Source: Callorhinus ursinus (lineage: Eukaryota; Chordata; Mammalia; Carnivora; Otariidae). Taken from it: 64,000 bases of DNA. Below, in pieces: positions 10,621-20,909 of this stretch. Numbering within the stretch: the first letter of the stretch is position 1; every line of letters starts with the position of its first letter. The notes below the pieces were generated by a model, which saw only the letters and a list, made by a program, of their open reading frames with translations, was not told where the DNA came from and made no database searches. The position numbers were made by a program, and so were the translations under genes. The stretch is taken from positions 52,798,642 through 52,862,641 of the forward strand of contig NW_020312848.1 in assembly GCF_003265705.1 (NCBI RefSeq). The letters run 5' to 3'.

Positions 10621-12351
10621 CAATATATTTTTGACCTATAGAAAAGTTTTCAGATTGTTTTAAGACAATCTAAAAGATAAAGATAAAGTTTTTTTTTTTT
10701 TTAATAACAATTTAGCAGAAGAAACGGACCTGATAATTTAAAGGGAAATAATAGTAATTCCATAGGGAGAACAATGTTGTAAGTACTTGTTTCTTCCTCT
10801 TTCTTGACAGGGCTACAATTCTCTTTGGATACACTCCATGAAGCCTATGCTTCTGAGAGGAAGTTGACTTTACCCCCAAACAGACTTGGGTCTTATTTGT
10901 CTCAGTCAGAGATTCCCAAATCTCTTGGTTCCCAGGGTTCTTAGTATCTAAGTAATTTAATCATAATGTCTGTAGGCAGAAAGAAATATCTAACAGCTCC
11001 AAACACAACTTCTCTAACCTGGAATCAGATTATACATCACCACCTTCATTACTTCAACCTTATTGTTTTTTGTGCAGTTCCTGTTTTTTATTTTTACAAT
11101 AACAACTGCTAAGAACCCAGCTTCTCAAAGGTCTGACATCATTGAAAAGAATTTAATAGGTTGTAGTGTTGAAAGCATGAATTATCTTGAGTTAACAGTT
11201 CGTGTGGTATCCTGCAGATGTTGAATATTCCTGTATTGCCATCAAAAATATACTCAAGAGTACTCAAGATTGCTCAAGAGTACTCCTTCATACAGTTTTG
11301 GAAAACTCATGTCTATGTGTAATTCTATACTCTTTGCCAGTGATTGGCTCAGGAGTAGGTATATGGCTTAATTTCAGCAACTAAGGCAGAAATAATGACT
11401 TTTTAAAAATGTAGATTTTGTTATTCATGTATGGTGAGGCCAATAGAGTGTTTATTTCATGGATACCAAAAGGAGGGGGCACACAATGCCATGAGGGACC
11501 ACATGGATTTGGTCAGGCAGAGGGAATGAGGAGAAAATATGAACGAGAGGGAATAATGAGGGAATGAGGAGAAAATGCGAACAAGAGCCTTTATTGTGGT
11601 TTCCATATGAAGGAACAGGCAAGGCAGTGTAAACAGGTTTAGGATTGGCTAGTTTGAATAATTCTGGTGGGTTCTGGGGCATTAGGTCCTATCCTTAGTT
11701 GTCCTGTACTGGCTCTGGGGTGATTAGGGCAGGGGAATAAAGGCCCTCAGTGTAAGAGCTCAATAAAAGAGGTGATTGAGGGTAAGGGTCAGGATTGGTT
11801 GGTTTGTATATAAAAGGGCACACTTGGAGGCCAGTCTTTTGCTATCTTCAGGAATTGGCTAGCACTCTCCAGGGTCAGCATTGTGTCAGATGGCAAAGCA
11901 TCAGAAGCACATGATTAATACCATGATGCATCTGATGCTTTTACCTGGTGCTTCTGGTACAGCTGTGGAAGTGTTCCCTTTTCTTCCTTTGGAGGTATTA
12001 GAATTAGAACTGATGCCACAGTCTTGCTACCACCCTGAGGATGAAGCTGGGACAGGGAGGTAGATGGACATAAGAGCATTGCAAGACAACAGAATGGAGT
12101 AATTTGTATTTAGTTTACCCTGACCCTTGTCAGAATTTAGGCTTTTACTTATGTGAACTAATACATTTTCTTATTGTTTGAATTAGTTTATTGTTGCTGT
12201 TTGTTATTGTTGTTTTTAGATTTCCTGTTACTCTCACCTGTGCTGTTCTAACATTTACAAACCACCATGTGAAAACCCACGGGATCTATTTGGAAGGGAT
12301 TAATTTTCGATAGGAAAGGAGAAATTTTCCAAGTCTGCTTTTGGTGGTATT
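10621..12351. other. No recognisable gene; small tandem duplication
   Basis: 1.7 kb without an assignable feature. It holds a poly-T run near 10688-10702 and a 28-bp block 'agggaatgaggagaaaat...' duplicated at 11521-11548 and 11559-11586 (38-bp period, three mismatches). The tract 11420-11880 has an LTR-like look (G-rich, with an 'aataaa' at 11736) but I cannot name it. An open frame at 11881-12063 has an unremarkable sequence. Confidence 0.4.
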
Positions 12352-12860
12352 AAGATGTGTTACAGGGCGGAGCAGGATGGCAGAGGAGTAGGAGACCTGG
12401 ATTTTGTGTGGTCTCAGGAATTCAGCTGGATAGGGATCAAACCATTCTGAACACCTACGAACTCAACAGGAGATCGAAGGAAAGAATAGCAACAACTCTC
12501 TGAACAGAAAAGCGACCACTTTCTGGAAGGTAGGATGTGTTGGAGAAGTGAATCTGAGGTGATATTCGGGAGGATAGACGGCGGGGGAGGGGGCCTCCGT
12601 TGGCCACTTCTGGCAAGTGATAGAGCAGCGGAACACAAAATCGGAACTTTCAGAAGTCGGCTCCACTGAGGGACGTCGCTCCAGTGGCCATACGTGGGGT
12701 GGTACCCTTGTGGGACAGTGTGGTCTCAGGACCCTCGGGGTCACAGGAAGACCGGGGGTGCCTGAGTGTGGCAGAGCTCCCAGGTATCAGAGTGGGGAAG
12801 CCGGCTGCAAAGACGGAGCTGAGGCGCGGGCTTTCAGTTCGGGGTTGCCATAAACTGTGA

Positions 12861-13166
12861 TCAGTGACACAGTCGGGCCCCTGCTCCTCCAGCAGGGACC
12901 CAACAAGCGGCAGATCCGGGGAGACTCCCCTTCCTCCTCTGGGAGGAGCGGCATGGGAGCGCACTGCAGGGATCTGCTGGGTTTGGAGACTCCACACCGA
13001 GTTGGGTGCCAGAGATAAGAAATGCTCGGTCACAGGGCAGGTGAGCACAGAGTGTGGCCAGAGACCAGGGAGATGGGAGTGATTGACTGCTTTTCTGTGG
13101 GGGCGCACTGAGGAGTGGGGCCCCGCGTTCTCGGCTCCTCTGGGGCAGAGATTGGGAGGCCGCCAT
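12861..13166 (-). other. Antisense open frame in L1 copy 1 5' UTR
   Basis: On the strand opposite the L1 an ATG at 13166 in a strong context (aaaATGGcgg) opens a 101-codon frame beginning MAASQSLPQR, arginine-, serine- and proline-rich. The same ATG is present at the equivalent place in copies 2 and 3. An adjacent antisense frame (down to 12650) continues the similarity after a frame change. It could be an analogue of primate L1 ORF0, but GC-rich DNA is naturally poor in stop codons, so coding is unproven. Confidence 0.25.
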
Positions 13167-13169
13167 TTT
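13159..13169. promoter_or_regulatory. YY1-like motif in L1 copy 1 5' UTR
   Basis: gccgccatttt matches the YY1 core (reverse aaaatggcggc). It overlaps the antisense ATG. The same sequence occurs in copy 3 at 59840-59850, and copy 2 has one change at 37758-37768. Confidence 0.5.
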
Positions 13170-13601
13170 CACTCTCCTCCTCCAAGGCTGTACCGAAAGC
13201 TTGCAGGGAATAAAAGATCCCGAGAGCAAAACTGAGCAGATTACTTATGCCCGACCAGCAAGGGCAGGGCAGGGCAATTCCACCTCCAGCAAATACATTT
13301 GGGAACCACGGCAACAGGCCCCTCCCTGAGAAGATCAGCAAGAACAGCCAGCCAAGACCAAGTTTACCGATCAATGAGAATGGCAGAACTCCAGCGCTAG
13401 GGGAATACTGCACATAGAATTCATGGCTTTTTTACCATGATTCTTTAGTCTTTCAAAGTTATCTTTTTTTAACTGTCTTTTTTTTTAAATGTTTCTTTTT
13501 CCCTTTTTCAACCAACATCTTATCAATCCCTTTTTAAAAAAAACATTTTTATTTTTCTTTTTTAGAGTTTTATTCTATCGCTTTATATTTGTTTATTTTT
13601 T

Positions 13602-13621
13602 TATATATATATATATATATA
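13602..13621. repeat. (TA)n microsatellite in L1 copy 1 5' UTR
   Basis: Ten TA units. The matching place in copy 3 (near 60286-60295) and copy 2 (near 37327-37337) is shorter, so the tract expanded after insertion. Confidence 0.85.
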
Positions 13622-14163
13622 GTTCTCTCTTTAAAATTTTGAGATACAGTTTATTCTAACAGATCAAAATATGCCCTAAATCTCTACTGTATGGCTTTTT
13701 TCTAGTCTCCTGCCTGATCACATTCTATCCCCCCTTTTTTTCCTTTCTTTCTTTTTTTTTTAAATCCTCTTCTTTCTTTTTTCAAATAACTTATCAATTC
13801 TTTTTATAAAATTTTTTATAATTTTCATCTTTACAGTCATATTCTATCCCTTCATCGTATCAACTCTTATTTTGTACATATTTAAGTCTTGCTTTCTTTA
13901 AAATTTTGGGAGGCATTTTCTTCTAACAGACCAAAATACACCCAAAATCTAGTGTGTGGCACTGATCTATGCACCAGCCTGATCACATTTGATCATATTT
14001 TGTTTTTTTTTTTGTTCTGTTTTTGTTTGTTTTTCTTTTTTTTCTTGCCCTTTTTTTCCCTTGGTTTCACATCTTTTCTGATTTGTTTAGAGTATATTTT
14101 CTGGGGACGTTGTTACCCTATTAGCATTTTATTCTCTCATTCATCTCTTCTCCTCTGGACAAA

Positions 14164-15058
14164 ATGACAAGACGGAAAAAATCACCTCAACAAAAAGAAC
14201 AAGAGGTAGTACTGTCTGCCAGGGACCTACTCAATACGGACATTAGTATGATGTCGGACCTAGAGTTCATAATCATGACTTTAAAGATACTAGCTGGGCT
14301 TGAAAAAAGCATGGAAGTTATTAGAGAAACACTTTCTGGAGAAATAAAAGAACTAAAGTCTAACCAAGTTGAAATCAAAAAGGCTATTAATGAGGTGCAA
14401 TCAAAAATGGGGGCACTAACTGCTAGGATAAATGAGGCAGAGGAGAGAATCAGCGATATAGAAGACCAAATGATGGAAAATAAAGAGGCTGAGAAAAAGA
14501 GAGTTAAACAACTACTGGATCAGGAGGGCAGAATTAGAGAGATAAGCGATACGATAAGACGAAACAACATTAGAATAATTGGGATCCCAGAAGAAGAAGA
14601 AAGAGAGGGGGGCAGAAGGTATATTGAGGCAAATTATAACAGAGAACTTCCCTAATGTGGGGAAGGAAAGAGGCATCAAAATCCAGGAGGCACAGAGAAC
14701 CCCCCTCAAAATCAGTAAAAATAGGTCAATACCGCGACATCTAATAGTAAAACTTACGAGTCTCAGAGACAAAGAGAAAATCCTGAAAGCAGCTCGGGAG
14801 AAGAGATATGTAACCTACAATGGTAAAAACATTAGATTGGCAACAGACCTATCCACAGAGACCTGGCAGGCCAGAAAGGACTGGCATGATATCTTCAGAG
14901 CACTAAATGAGAAAAATATGCAGCCAAGAATGCTATATCCAGCTAGGCTCTCATTGAAAATAGAAGGAGAGATAAAAAGCTTCCAGGACAAACAAAAACT
15001 AAAGGAATTTGCAAACACGAAACCAGCCCTCCAAGAAATATTGAAAGGGGTCCTCTAA
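14164..15058 (+). pseudogene. L1 ORF1 (RNA-binding chaperone), frameshifted
   Basis: ORF1p is a trimeric nucleic-acid chaperone that coats L1 RNA in the cytoplasm. The ATG at 14164 (MTRRKKSPQQ) matches the start in copies 2 and 3. Residues about 45-125 form a heptad-rich coiled coil (VIRETLSGEIKELKSNQVE onward, ending near MENKEAEKKR). The frame then breaks near 14605 in a GA run, where two bases are missing relative to copy 3, and ends at 14655. The rest, with the RRM-like and C-terminal RNA-binding part (RHLIVKLTSLRDKEKILKAA, TWQARKDWHDIF, PARLSLKIEGE), continues in another frame to the stop at 15056-15058. Joined length would be close to 300 residues, usual for mammalian ORF1. Confidence 0.9.
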
Positions 15059-15139
15059 GCAAAGAGAGAGCCTAAAAGCAGCATAGACCAGAAAGGAACA
15101 CAGACAATATACAGTAATAGTCACCTTACAGGCAATACA

Positions 15140-18100
15140 ATGGCACTAAATTCATATCTTTCAATAGTTACCCTGAATGTAAATGGGCTAAAAGCCCCAA
15201 TCAAAAGACACAGGCTCTCAGATTGGATTAAAAAACAAGACCCATCAATATTTGTCTGCAAGAGACTTATTTTAGACCCGAAGACACCCCAAGATTGAAA
15301 GTGAGGGGGTAGATCAAAAACTAATGATGTAATGTATAGTGATTAACATAACAATAAAAAATTAAAACAAAAAAAAGAGAAGAAAGTGAGGGGGTAGAAA
15401 ACCATTTACCATGCTAATGGACACCAAAAGAAAGCTGGGGTGGCAATCCTTATATCAGACAAATTAGATTTTAAACCAAAGACTGTAATAAGAGATGAGG
15501 AAGGACACTATATCCTACTTAAAGGGTCTATCGAACAACAAGATCTAACAATTGTAAATATCTATGCCCTGAACATGGGAGCAGCCAATTATATAAAGCA
15601 ATTAATAACAAAAGCAAAGAAACCCATGGACAACAATACAATAATAGTGGGGGACTTTAAAACCCCCCTCACTGAAATGGACAGATCATCTAAGCAAAAG
15701 ATCAACAAGGAAATAAAGACTTTAAATGACACACTGGACCAAATGGACTTCACAGACATATTCAGAACATTCCATCCCAAAGCAACAGAATACACATTCT
15801 TCTCTAGTGCCCATGGAACATTCTCCAGAATCGATCACATCCTAGGTCACAAATCAGGTCTCAACCGATACCAAAAGATTGGGATTATTCCCTGCATATT
15901 TTCAGACCACAATGCTTTGAAACTAGAACTCAATCACAGGAGAAAGTCAGAGAGAACTCAAAGACATGGAGGCTAAAGAGCATCTTACTAAAGAATGAAT
16001 GGGTCAACCAGGAAATTAAACAAGAATTAAAAAAAATTCATGGAAACCAATGAAAATGAAAACACAACTGTCCAAAATCTTTGGGATACAGCAAAGGCAG
16101 TCCTAAGAGGAAAGTATATAGCAATACAAGCCTTTCTCAAGAAACAAGAAAGGTCTCAAATACACAACCTAACCCTACCCCTAAAGGAGCTAGAGAAAAA
16201 AGAGCAAATGAAGCCTAAACCCAGCAGGAGAAGAGAAATAATAAAGATCAGAGCAGAAATCAATGAAATAGAAACCAAAAGAACAGTAGAACAGATCAAG
16301 GAAACTAGGAGCTGGTTCTTTGAAAGAATTCACAAGATTGATAAACCCCTGGCCAGACTGATCAAAAAGAAAAGAGAAATGACCCAAATCAACAAAATCA
16401 TGAATGAAAGAGGAGAGATCACAACCAACACCAAAGAACTACAAACAATTATAAGAACATATTATGAGCAACTCTATGCCAGCAAATTAGATAACCTCGA
16501 AGAAATGAATGCATTCCTAGAGATGTATCAACTACCAAAACTGAAGCAGGAAGAAATAGAAAACCTGAACAGACCTATAACCACTAAGGAAATTGAAGCA
16601 GTCATCAAAAATCGCCCAACAAACAAAAGCCCAGGGCCAGATGGCTTCCCAGGGGAATTCTACCAAACATTTCAAGAAGAATTAATACCTATTCTTCTGA
16701 AACTGTTCCAAAAAATAGAAATGGAAGGAAAACTTCCAAACTCGTTTTATGAGGCCACCATTACCTTGATCCCCAAACCAGACAAAGACCCCATCAAAAA
16801 GGAGAATTACAGACCAATATCCTTGATGAACATGGATGCAAAATTTCTCACCAAAATACTAGCCAATAGGATCCAACAGTACCTTAAAAGGATTATTCAC
16901 CACGACCAAGTGGGATTTATCCCTGGGCTGCAAGGTTGGTTCAACATCCGCAAATCAAACAACGTGAGACAATACATTAACAAAAGAAAGAACAAGAATC
17001 ATATGATCCTCTCAATAGATGCAGAAAAGGCATTTGACAAAGTACAGCATCCTTTCTTGATCAAAACTCTTCAGAGTGTAGGGATAGAGGGTACATACCT
17101 CAATATCATAAAAGCCATCTATGAAAAACCTACAGCGACTATCATTCTCAATGGGGAAAGACTGAGAGTTTTCCCCTTAAGGTCAGGAACGCGGCAGGGA
17201 TGTCCACTCTCACCAGTGCTATTCAACATAGTATTAGAAGTCCTAGCCACAGCAATCAGACAACAGAAAGAAATCAAAGGCATCCAAATCGGCAAAGAAG
17301 AACTCAAACTCTCACTCTTTGCAGATGATATGATACTTTATGTGGAAAACCCAAAAGACTCCACCCCAAAACCGCTAGAACTCATACAGGAATTCAGTAA
17401 AGTGGCAGGATATAAAATCAATGCACAGAAATCAGTGGCATTCCTATACACCAACAGCAAGACAGAGGAGAGAGAAATTAAGGAGTCAATCCCATTTACA
17501 ATTGCACCCAAAACCATAAGATACCCAGGAATAAATCTAACCAAAGAGGTAAAGGATCTGTACTCAGAAAACTATAAAATACTCATGAAAGAAATTGAGG
17601 AGGACACAAAGAAATGGAAAAACTTTCCATGCTCATGGATTGGAAGAACAAATATTGTGAAGATGTCGATGCTACCTAGAGCAATCTACACATTCAATGC
17701 AATACCCATCAAAATACCATCCACTTTTTTCACAGAAATGGAACAAATAATCCTAACATTTGTATGGAACCAGAAAAGACCCCGAATAGCCGGAGGAATG
17801 TTAAAAAAGAAAAGCAAAGCTGGCGGCATCACAATTCCGGACTTCCAGCTCTATTACAAAGCTGTCATCATCAAGACAGTATGGAACTGGCACAAAAACA
17901 GACACATAGATCAATGGAACAGAATCGAGAGCCCAGAAATGGACCCTCAACTCTATGGTCAACTCATCTTTGACAAAGCAGGAAAGAATGTCCAATGGAA
18001 AAAAGTCTCTTCAACAAATGGTGTTGGGAAAATTGGACAGCCACATGTAGAAGAATGAAACTGGACCATTTCCTTGCAGCACACAGAAAAGTACACTCAA

Positions 18101-18996
18101 AATGGTTGAAAGACCTAAACATGAGACAGGAGTCCATCAAAATCCTAAAGGAGAACACAGGCAGCAACCTCTTTGAACTCAGCCGCAGCAACTTCTTTTT
18201 AGACACATCGCCAAAGGCAAGAGAAACAAGGGCAAAAATGAACTATTGGGATTTCATCAAGATAAAAAGCTTTTGCACAGCAAAAGAAACAGTCCACAAA
18301 ACCAAAAGACAACCAACAGAATGGGAGAAAATATTTGCAAATGACATATCAGATAAAGGGCTAGTATCCAAAATCTGTAAAGAACTTATCAAACTCAACA
18401 CCCAAAGAACAAGTGATCCAATCCAGAAATGGGCAGAAGACATGAACAGACATTTTGCCAAAGAAGACATTCAAATGGGCAACGGATGCATGAAAAAGTG
18501 CTCAACATTGCTCGGCATCAGGGAAATCCAAATCAAAAGCTCCATGGGATACCACCTCACACCCGTCAGAATGGCTAAAATTAACAAGTCAGGAAATGAC
18601 AGATGTTGACGGGGTTGCAGAGAAAGGGGAACCCTTCTACACTGTTGGTGGGAATGCAAGCTGGTGCAGCCACTCTGGAAAACAGTAGGGAGGTTCCTCT
18701 AAAAGGTGAAAATAGAGGTACCATACGATCCAGCAATTGCATTACTGTGTATTTACCTCAAAGATATAAATGTAGGGATCCAAAGGGGTATGTGCACCCC
18801 GATGTTTATAGCAGCAATGTCCGCAATAGCCAAACTGTGGAAAGAGCCAAGATGTCCATCGAGAGATGAATGGACAAAGAAGAAGTGGTATATATACACA
18901 ATGGAATATTATGCAGCCATCAAAAGGAATGAGACCTTGCCGTTTGCAACGACATGGATGGAACTGGAGGGTGTTATGCTGAGTGAAATAAGTTAA
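15140..18996 (+). pseudogene. L1 ORF2 (endonuclease and reverse transcriptase), multiply broken
   Basis: ORF2p nicks DNA and reverse-transcribes L1 RNA at the nick. The ATG at 15140 (MALNSYLSIVTLNVNGL) opens the endonuclease, but a one-base loss near 15252 leads to a stop at 15296 and a nested L1 tail follows at 15314-15381. The frame returns at about 15400. The catalytic GDFN motif reads GDFK (asparagine lost) and SDHN is kept. A short out-of-frame patch (about 15945-16030) holds a stop. The frame is then open from 16040 to 18058 with the RT hallmarks [16 protein letters not shown] and FADD (17318-17329). A one-base loss before the A6 run at 17999-18004 ends it, and the remainder continues in another frame with stops at 18607 and about 18700. 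The C-terminal zinc-knuckle-like text ([14 protein letters not shown]) is still legible. Confidence 0.93.
15314..15381 (+). mobile_element. Ultra-short L1 tail nested in L1 copy 1 ORF2, perfect 17-bp TSD
   Basis: 68 bp consisting only of the last ~50 bases of an L1 ('tcaaaaactaatgatgtaat', 'ggt/agt gattaacataac') plus an A-rich tail, in the same orientation as its host. The flanks gaaagtgagggggtaga at 15297-15313 and 15382-15398 are identical. Copy 3 has the uninterrupted site at about 62011-62027 (one base different). Together with the TSD it adds 85 bp which, after the upstream one-base loss, restores the ORF2 frame. Confidence 0.95.
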
Positions 18997-19497
18997 TCAG
19001 AGAAAGACATGTATCATATAACCTCAGTGATATGAGGAATTCTTAATCTCAGGAAACAAACTGAGGGTTGTTTGAGTGGGGGTGGGGTGGGAGGGACGGG
19101 GTGGCTGGGTGATAGACATTGTGGAGGGTATGTGCTATGGTGAGCACTGTGAATTGTGCAAGACTGTTGAATCACAGATCTGTACCTCTGAAAAAAATAA
19201 TGCAATATATGTTAAGAAAGAAAAAGAAGATAGCAGGAGGGGAAGAATGAAGGGGGGGAAATCGGAGGGGGAGACGAACCATGAGAGATGATGGACTCTG
19301 AAAAACAAAGTGAGGGTTCTAGAGGGGAGGGGGGTGGGGGCTGGGTTAGCCTGGTGATGGGTATTAAAAAGGGCACGTTCTGCGTGGAGCACTGGGTGTT
19401 ACACACAAACAATGAATCATGGAACACTACATCAAAAACTAATGATTTATTGTATGGTGATTAACATAACAATAATAAAATTTAAAGAAAGAAATAA
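18997..19497 (+). mobile_element. L1 copy 1 3' UTR and A-rich tail
   Basis: G-rich tract at about 19076-19120 and a second at about 19240-19345, then 'gagcactgggtgttacacac' and 'aacataacaataataaaat', closing with 'tttaaagaaagaaataaaa'. The stop at 18994-18996 lies about 14 codons before the position used in copy 2 (substitution at agt-cat versus agt-taa). Confidence 0.85.
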
Positions 19498-19510
19498 AAG
19501 GTGTGTTACA

Positions 19511-19970
19511 GAGGTTTGTTGAATGCCCTCATAGAATAAAGGGAGAATGCAAGGCTTTTTATTGCATTTGCATTCGACAGATAACCGAGTTTGCTGACCT
19601 AAGTGTAATATCGTTTTTCAAAAATCTTTCTGAAATCTCTAAACACTGCTGGATAGGAGAAAGTTATATAGCATTTGTATAATAATCTCCCATTTTCAAT
19701 ATTTCATACTGGGTAATGGAAATTCATATGGAGATGAAAAATAACTTAGAGGTTTTAGTGTAAGAAAACTATTATTTTCATGTGATGAGTTGGCTACCAG
19801 GGGACATTCTGAATCAAACCCAGTTGTTCAGTTTATACTATTTATATGGGGAAAATAATATTCTACTCCCCCAAGATTCAGCAATTATGTTAATAGCCCT
19901 GTTAAGTAGCATACCTAGAAGTGTATACATGCGTATGTGAATTTGTATGTGTATGTATACATAAACAGTT
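19511..19970. other. No recognisable gene or repeat
   Basis: Unassigned AT-rich sequence between L1 copy 1 and an older L1. Confidence 0.4.
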
Positions 19971-20640
19971 CATTTTTTTATTGAAGTATGGTTGACTCAC
20001 AATGTTACTTTAGTTTCAGTTACACAGCATAGTTATTTGACAAGTCTATGTATTATGCTATGCTCACCACATGTGTAGCTAAAATCTGTTTGCATATGAC
20101 AATTACAATACCACTTACTATATTCCCTATGCTGTACTTTTAGCCCGGGTCACTCATTCATTCCATAACTAGAGGCTTGTATCTCCCACTCCTCTTCACC
20201 CATTTGCCCATTTCCCACCCTCCTCCCCTCTGGTATTCATAAGTCTGTTTCTGCTTTTTGTTTATTCATTTGTTTTTTAGTTTCCACATATAAGTGAAAG
20301 CATATGATATTTGTCTTTCTCTGACTTGTTTCACTTAGCATAATACCCTCTAGGTCTGTATCACAAACAGCAAGATCATATCCTTTTTTATGACTGACTC
20401 ATATTTCAATGTGTGTGTGTGTGTGTGTGTGCATGCATGTGTGTGTACACCACATCTTCTTTATTTGTACTTCTATTGATGGACACTGGGTTGCTTTCAT
20501 ATCTTGGCTACTGTAAATAATGCTGCAGTAAACTAGGGGTGCATGTATCTTTTCAAATTAGTGTTTTCATTTTTTTGGGTAAATACCCAGTAGTGGAATA
20601 ATTGGATCATATGATATTTCTATTTTAATTTTAAAAATTA
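19971..20640 (-). mobile_element. Old L1 3' end, antisense, with (TG)n
   Basis: Begins with 'ttttttattgaagtatggttg' (reverse of the 3' UTR end) and continues through 'tttccacatataagtgaaag', 'cacttagcataataccctct', 'tgatggacactgggttgctt' and 'gggtaaatacccagtagtgg', the antisense order of an old L1 3' UTR and ORF2 end. A TG/CATG microsatellite occupies 20411-20446. Confidence 0.85.
20411..20446. repeat. (TG)n microsatellite
   Basis: (GT) units interrupted by 'gcatgcat'. It sits inside an old L1 at the place where the element encodes the '...TMEYY' region, a frequent site of microsatellite growth. Confidence 0.85.
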
Positions 20641-20690
20641 AATTTTATTAAATCAATGCATTCACATGGTTTTTAAAAAAATACTACCAA

Positions 20691-20893
20691 GGGGCACCTG
20701 GGCTGCTCAGTCGTTGAGCGTCTACTTTAGGCTCGGGTCATGATCCCGGGGTCCTGGGATCGAGCCCCATGTCGGGCTCTCTGCTCTGCGGGGGGCCTGC
20801 TTCTCCCTCTCCCACTCCCCCTGCTTGTGTTCCCTGCTTGTGTTCCCTCTCTCACTGTGTCTCTCTCTGTTAGGTAAATAAATAAAATCTTAA
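20691..20893 (+). mobile_element. can-SINE with 16-bp TSD
   Basis: Head 'ggggcacctgggctgctcag', B-box-like 'gggatcgagcccc', CT-rich body with a small duplication of 'ctgcttgtgttcc', and tail 'aaataaataaaatctt'. TSDs aaaaaaatactaccaa at 20675-20690 and 20894-20909 are identical. Confidence 0.95.
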
Positions 20894-20909
20894 AAAAAAA
20901 TACTACCAA

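Larger units (their letters stand above)
12365..14163 (+). promoter_or_regulatory. L1 copy 1 5' UTR (internal promoter region)
   Basis: The first 1.05 kb (to about 13420) is GC- and CpG-rich. The rest is strongly T-rich low-complexity sequence ending at the ORF1 ATG. In L1s this region holds the internal Pol II promoter. The first 30 bp contain 'gcaggatggcag', a mutated version of the YY1-like 'gcaagatggcgg' seen intact in copy 2. A second YY1-like motif, gccgccatttt, lies at 13159-13169. Function here is inferred from the family. Confidence 0.8.
12365..19497 (+). mobile_element. L1 copy 1: full-length carnivore LINE-1 with TSD, inactivated
   Basis: A complete 7.13-kb L1: 5' UTR (12365-14163), ORF1 (14164-15058), a short spacer, ORF2 (15140-18996), 3' UTR and A-rich tail. 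The 5' end 'gggcggagcaggatggcag' starts directly after the TSD aagatgtgttaca (12352-12364), matched by aaggtgtgttaca (19498-19510). The sequence before the nick site, 'tatt/aaga', fits the L1 endonuclease preference. Both ORFs carry frameshifts and stops, so the copy cannot move by itself. CpGs are decayed relative to copies 2 and 3, which suggests it is the oldest of the three. Confidence 0.97.

Noticed and set aside
12463..13413. Many overlapping long frames on both strands of the L1 5' UTR as separate genes
   Set aside because: GC-rich sequence lacks stop codons in most frames. Only the antisense frame with the shared ATG is recurrent enough among copies to discuss, and it is reported as a hypothesis.
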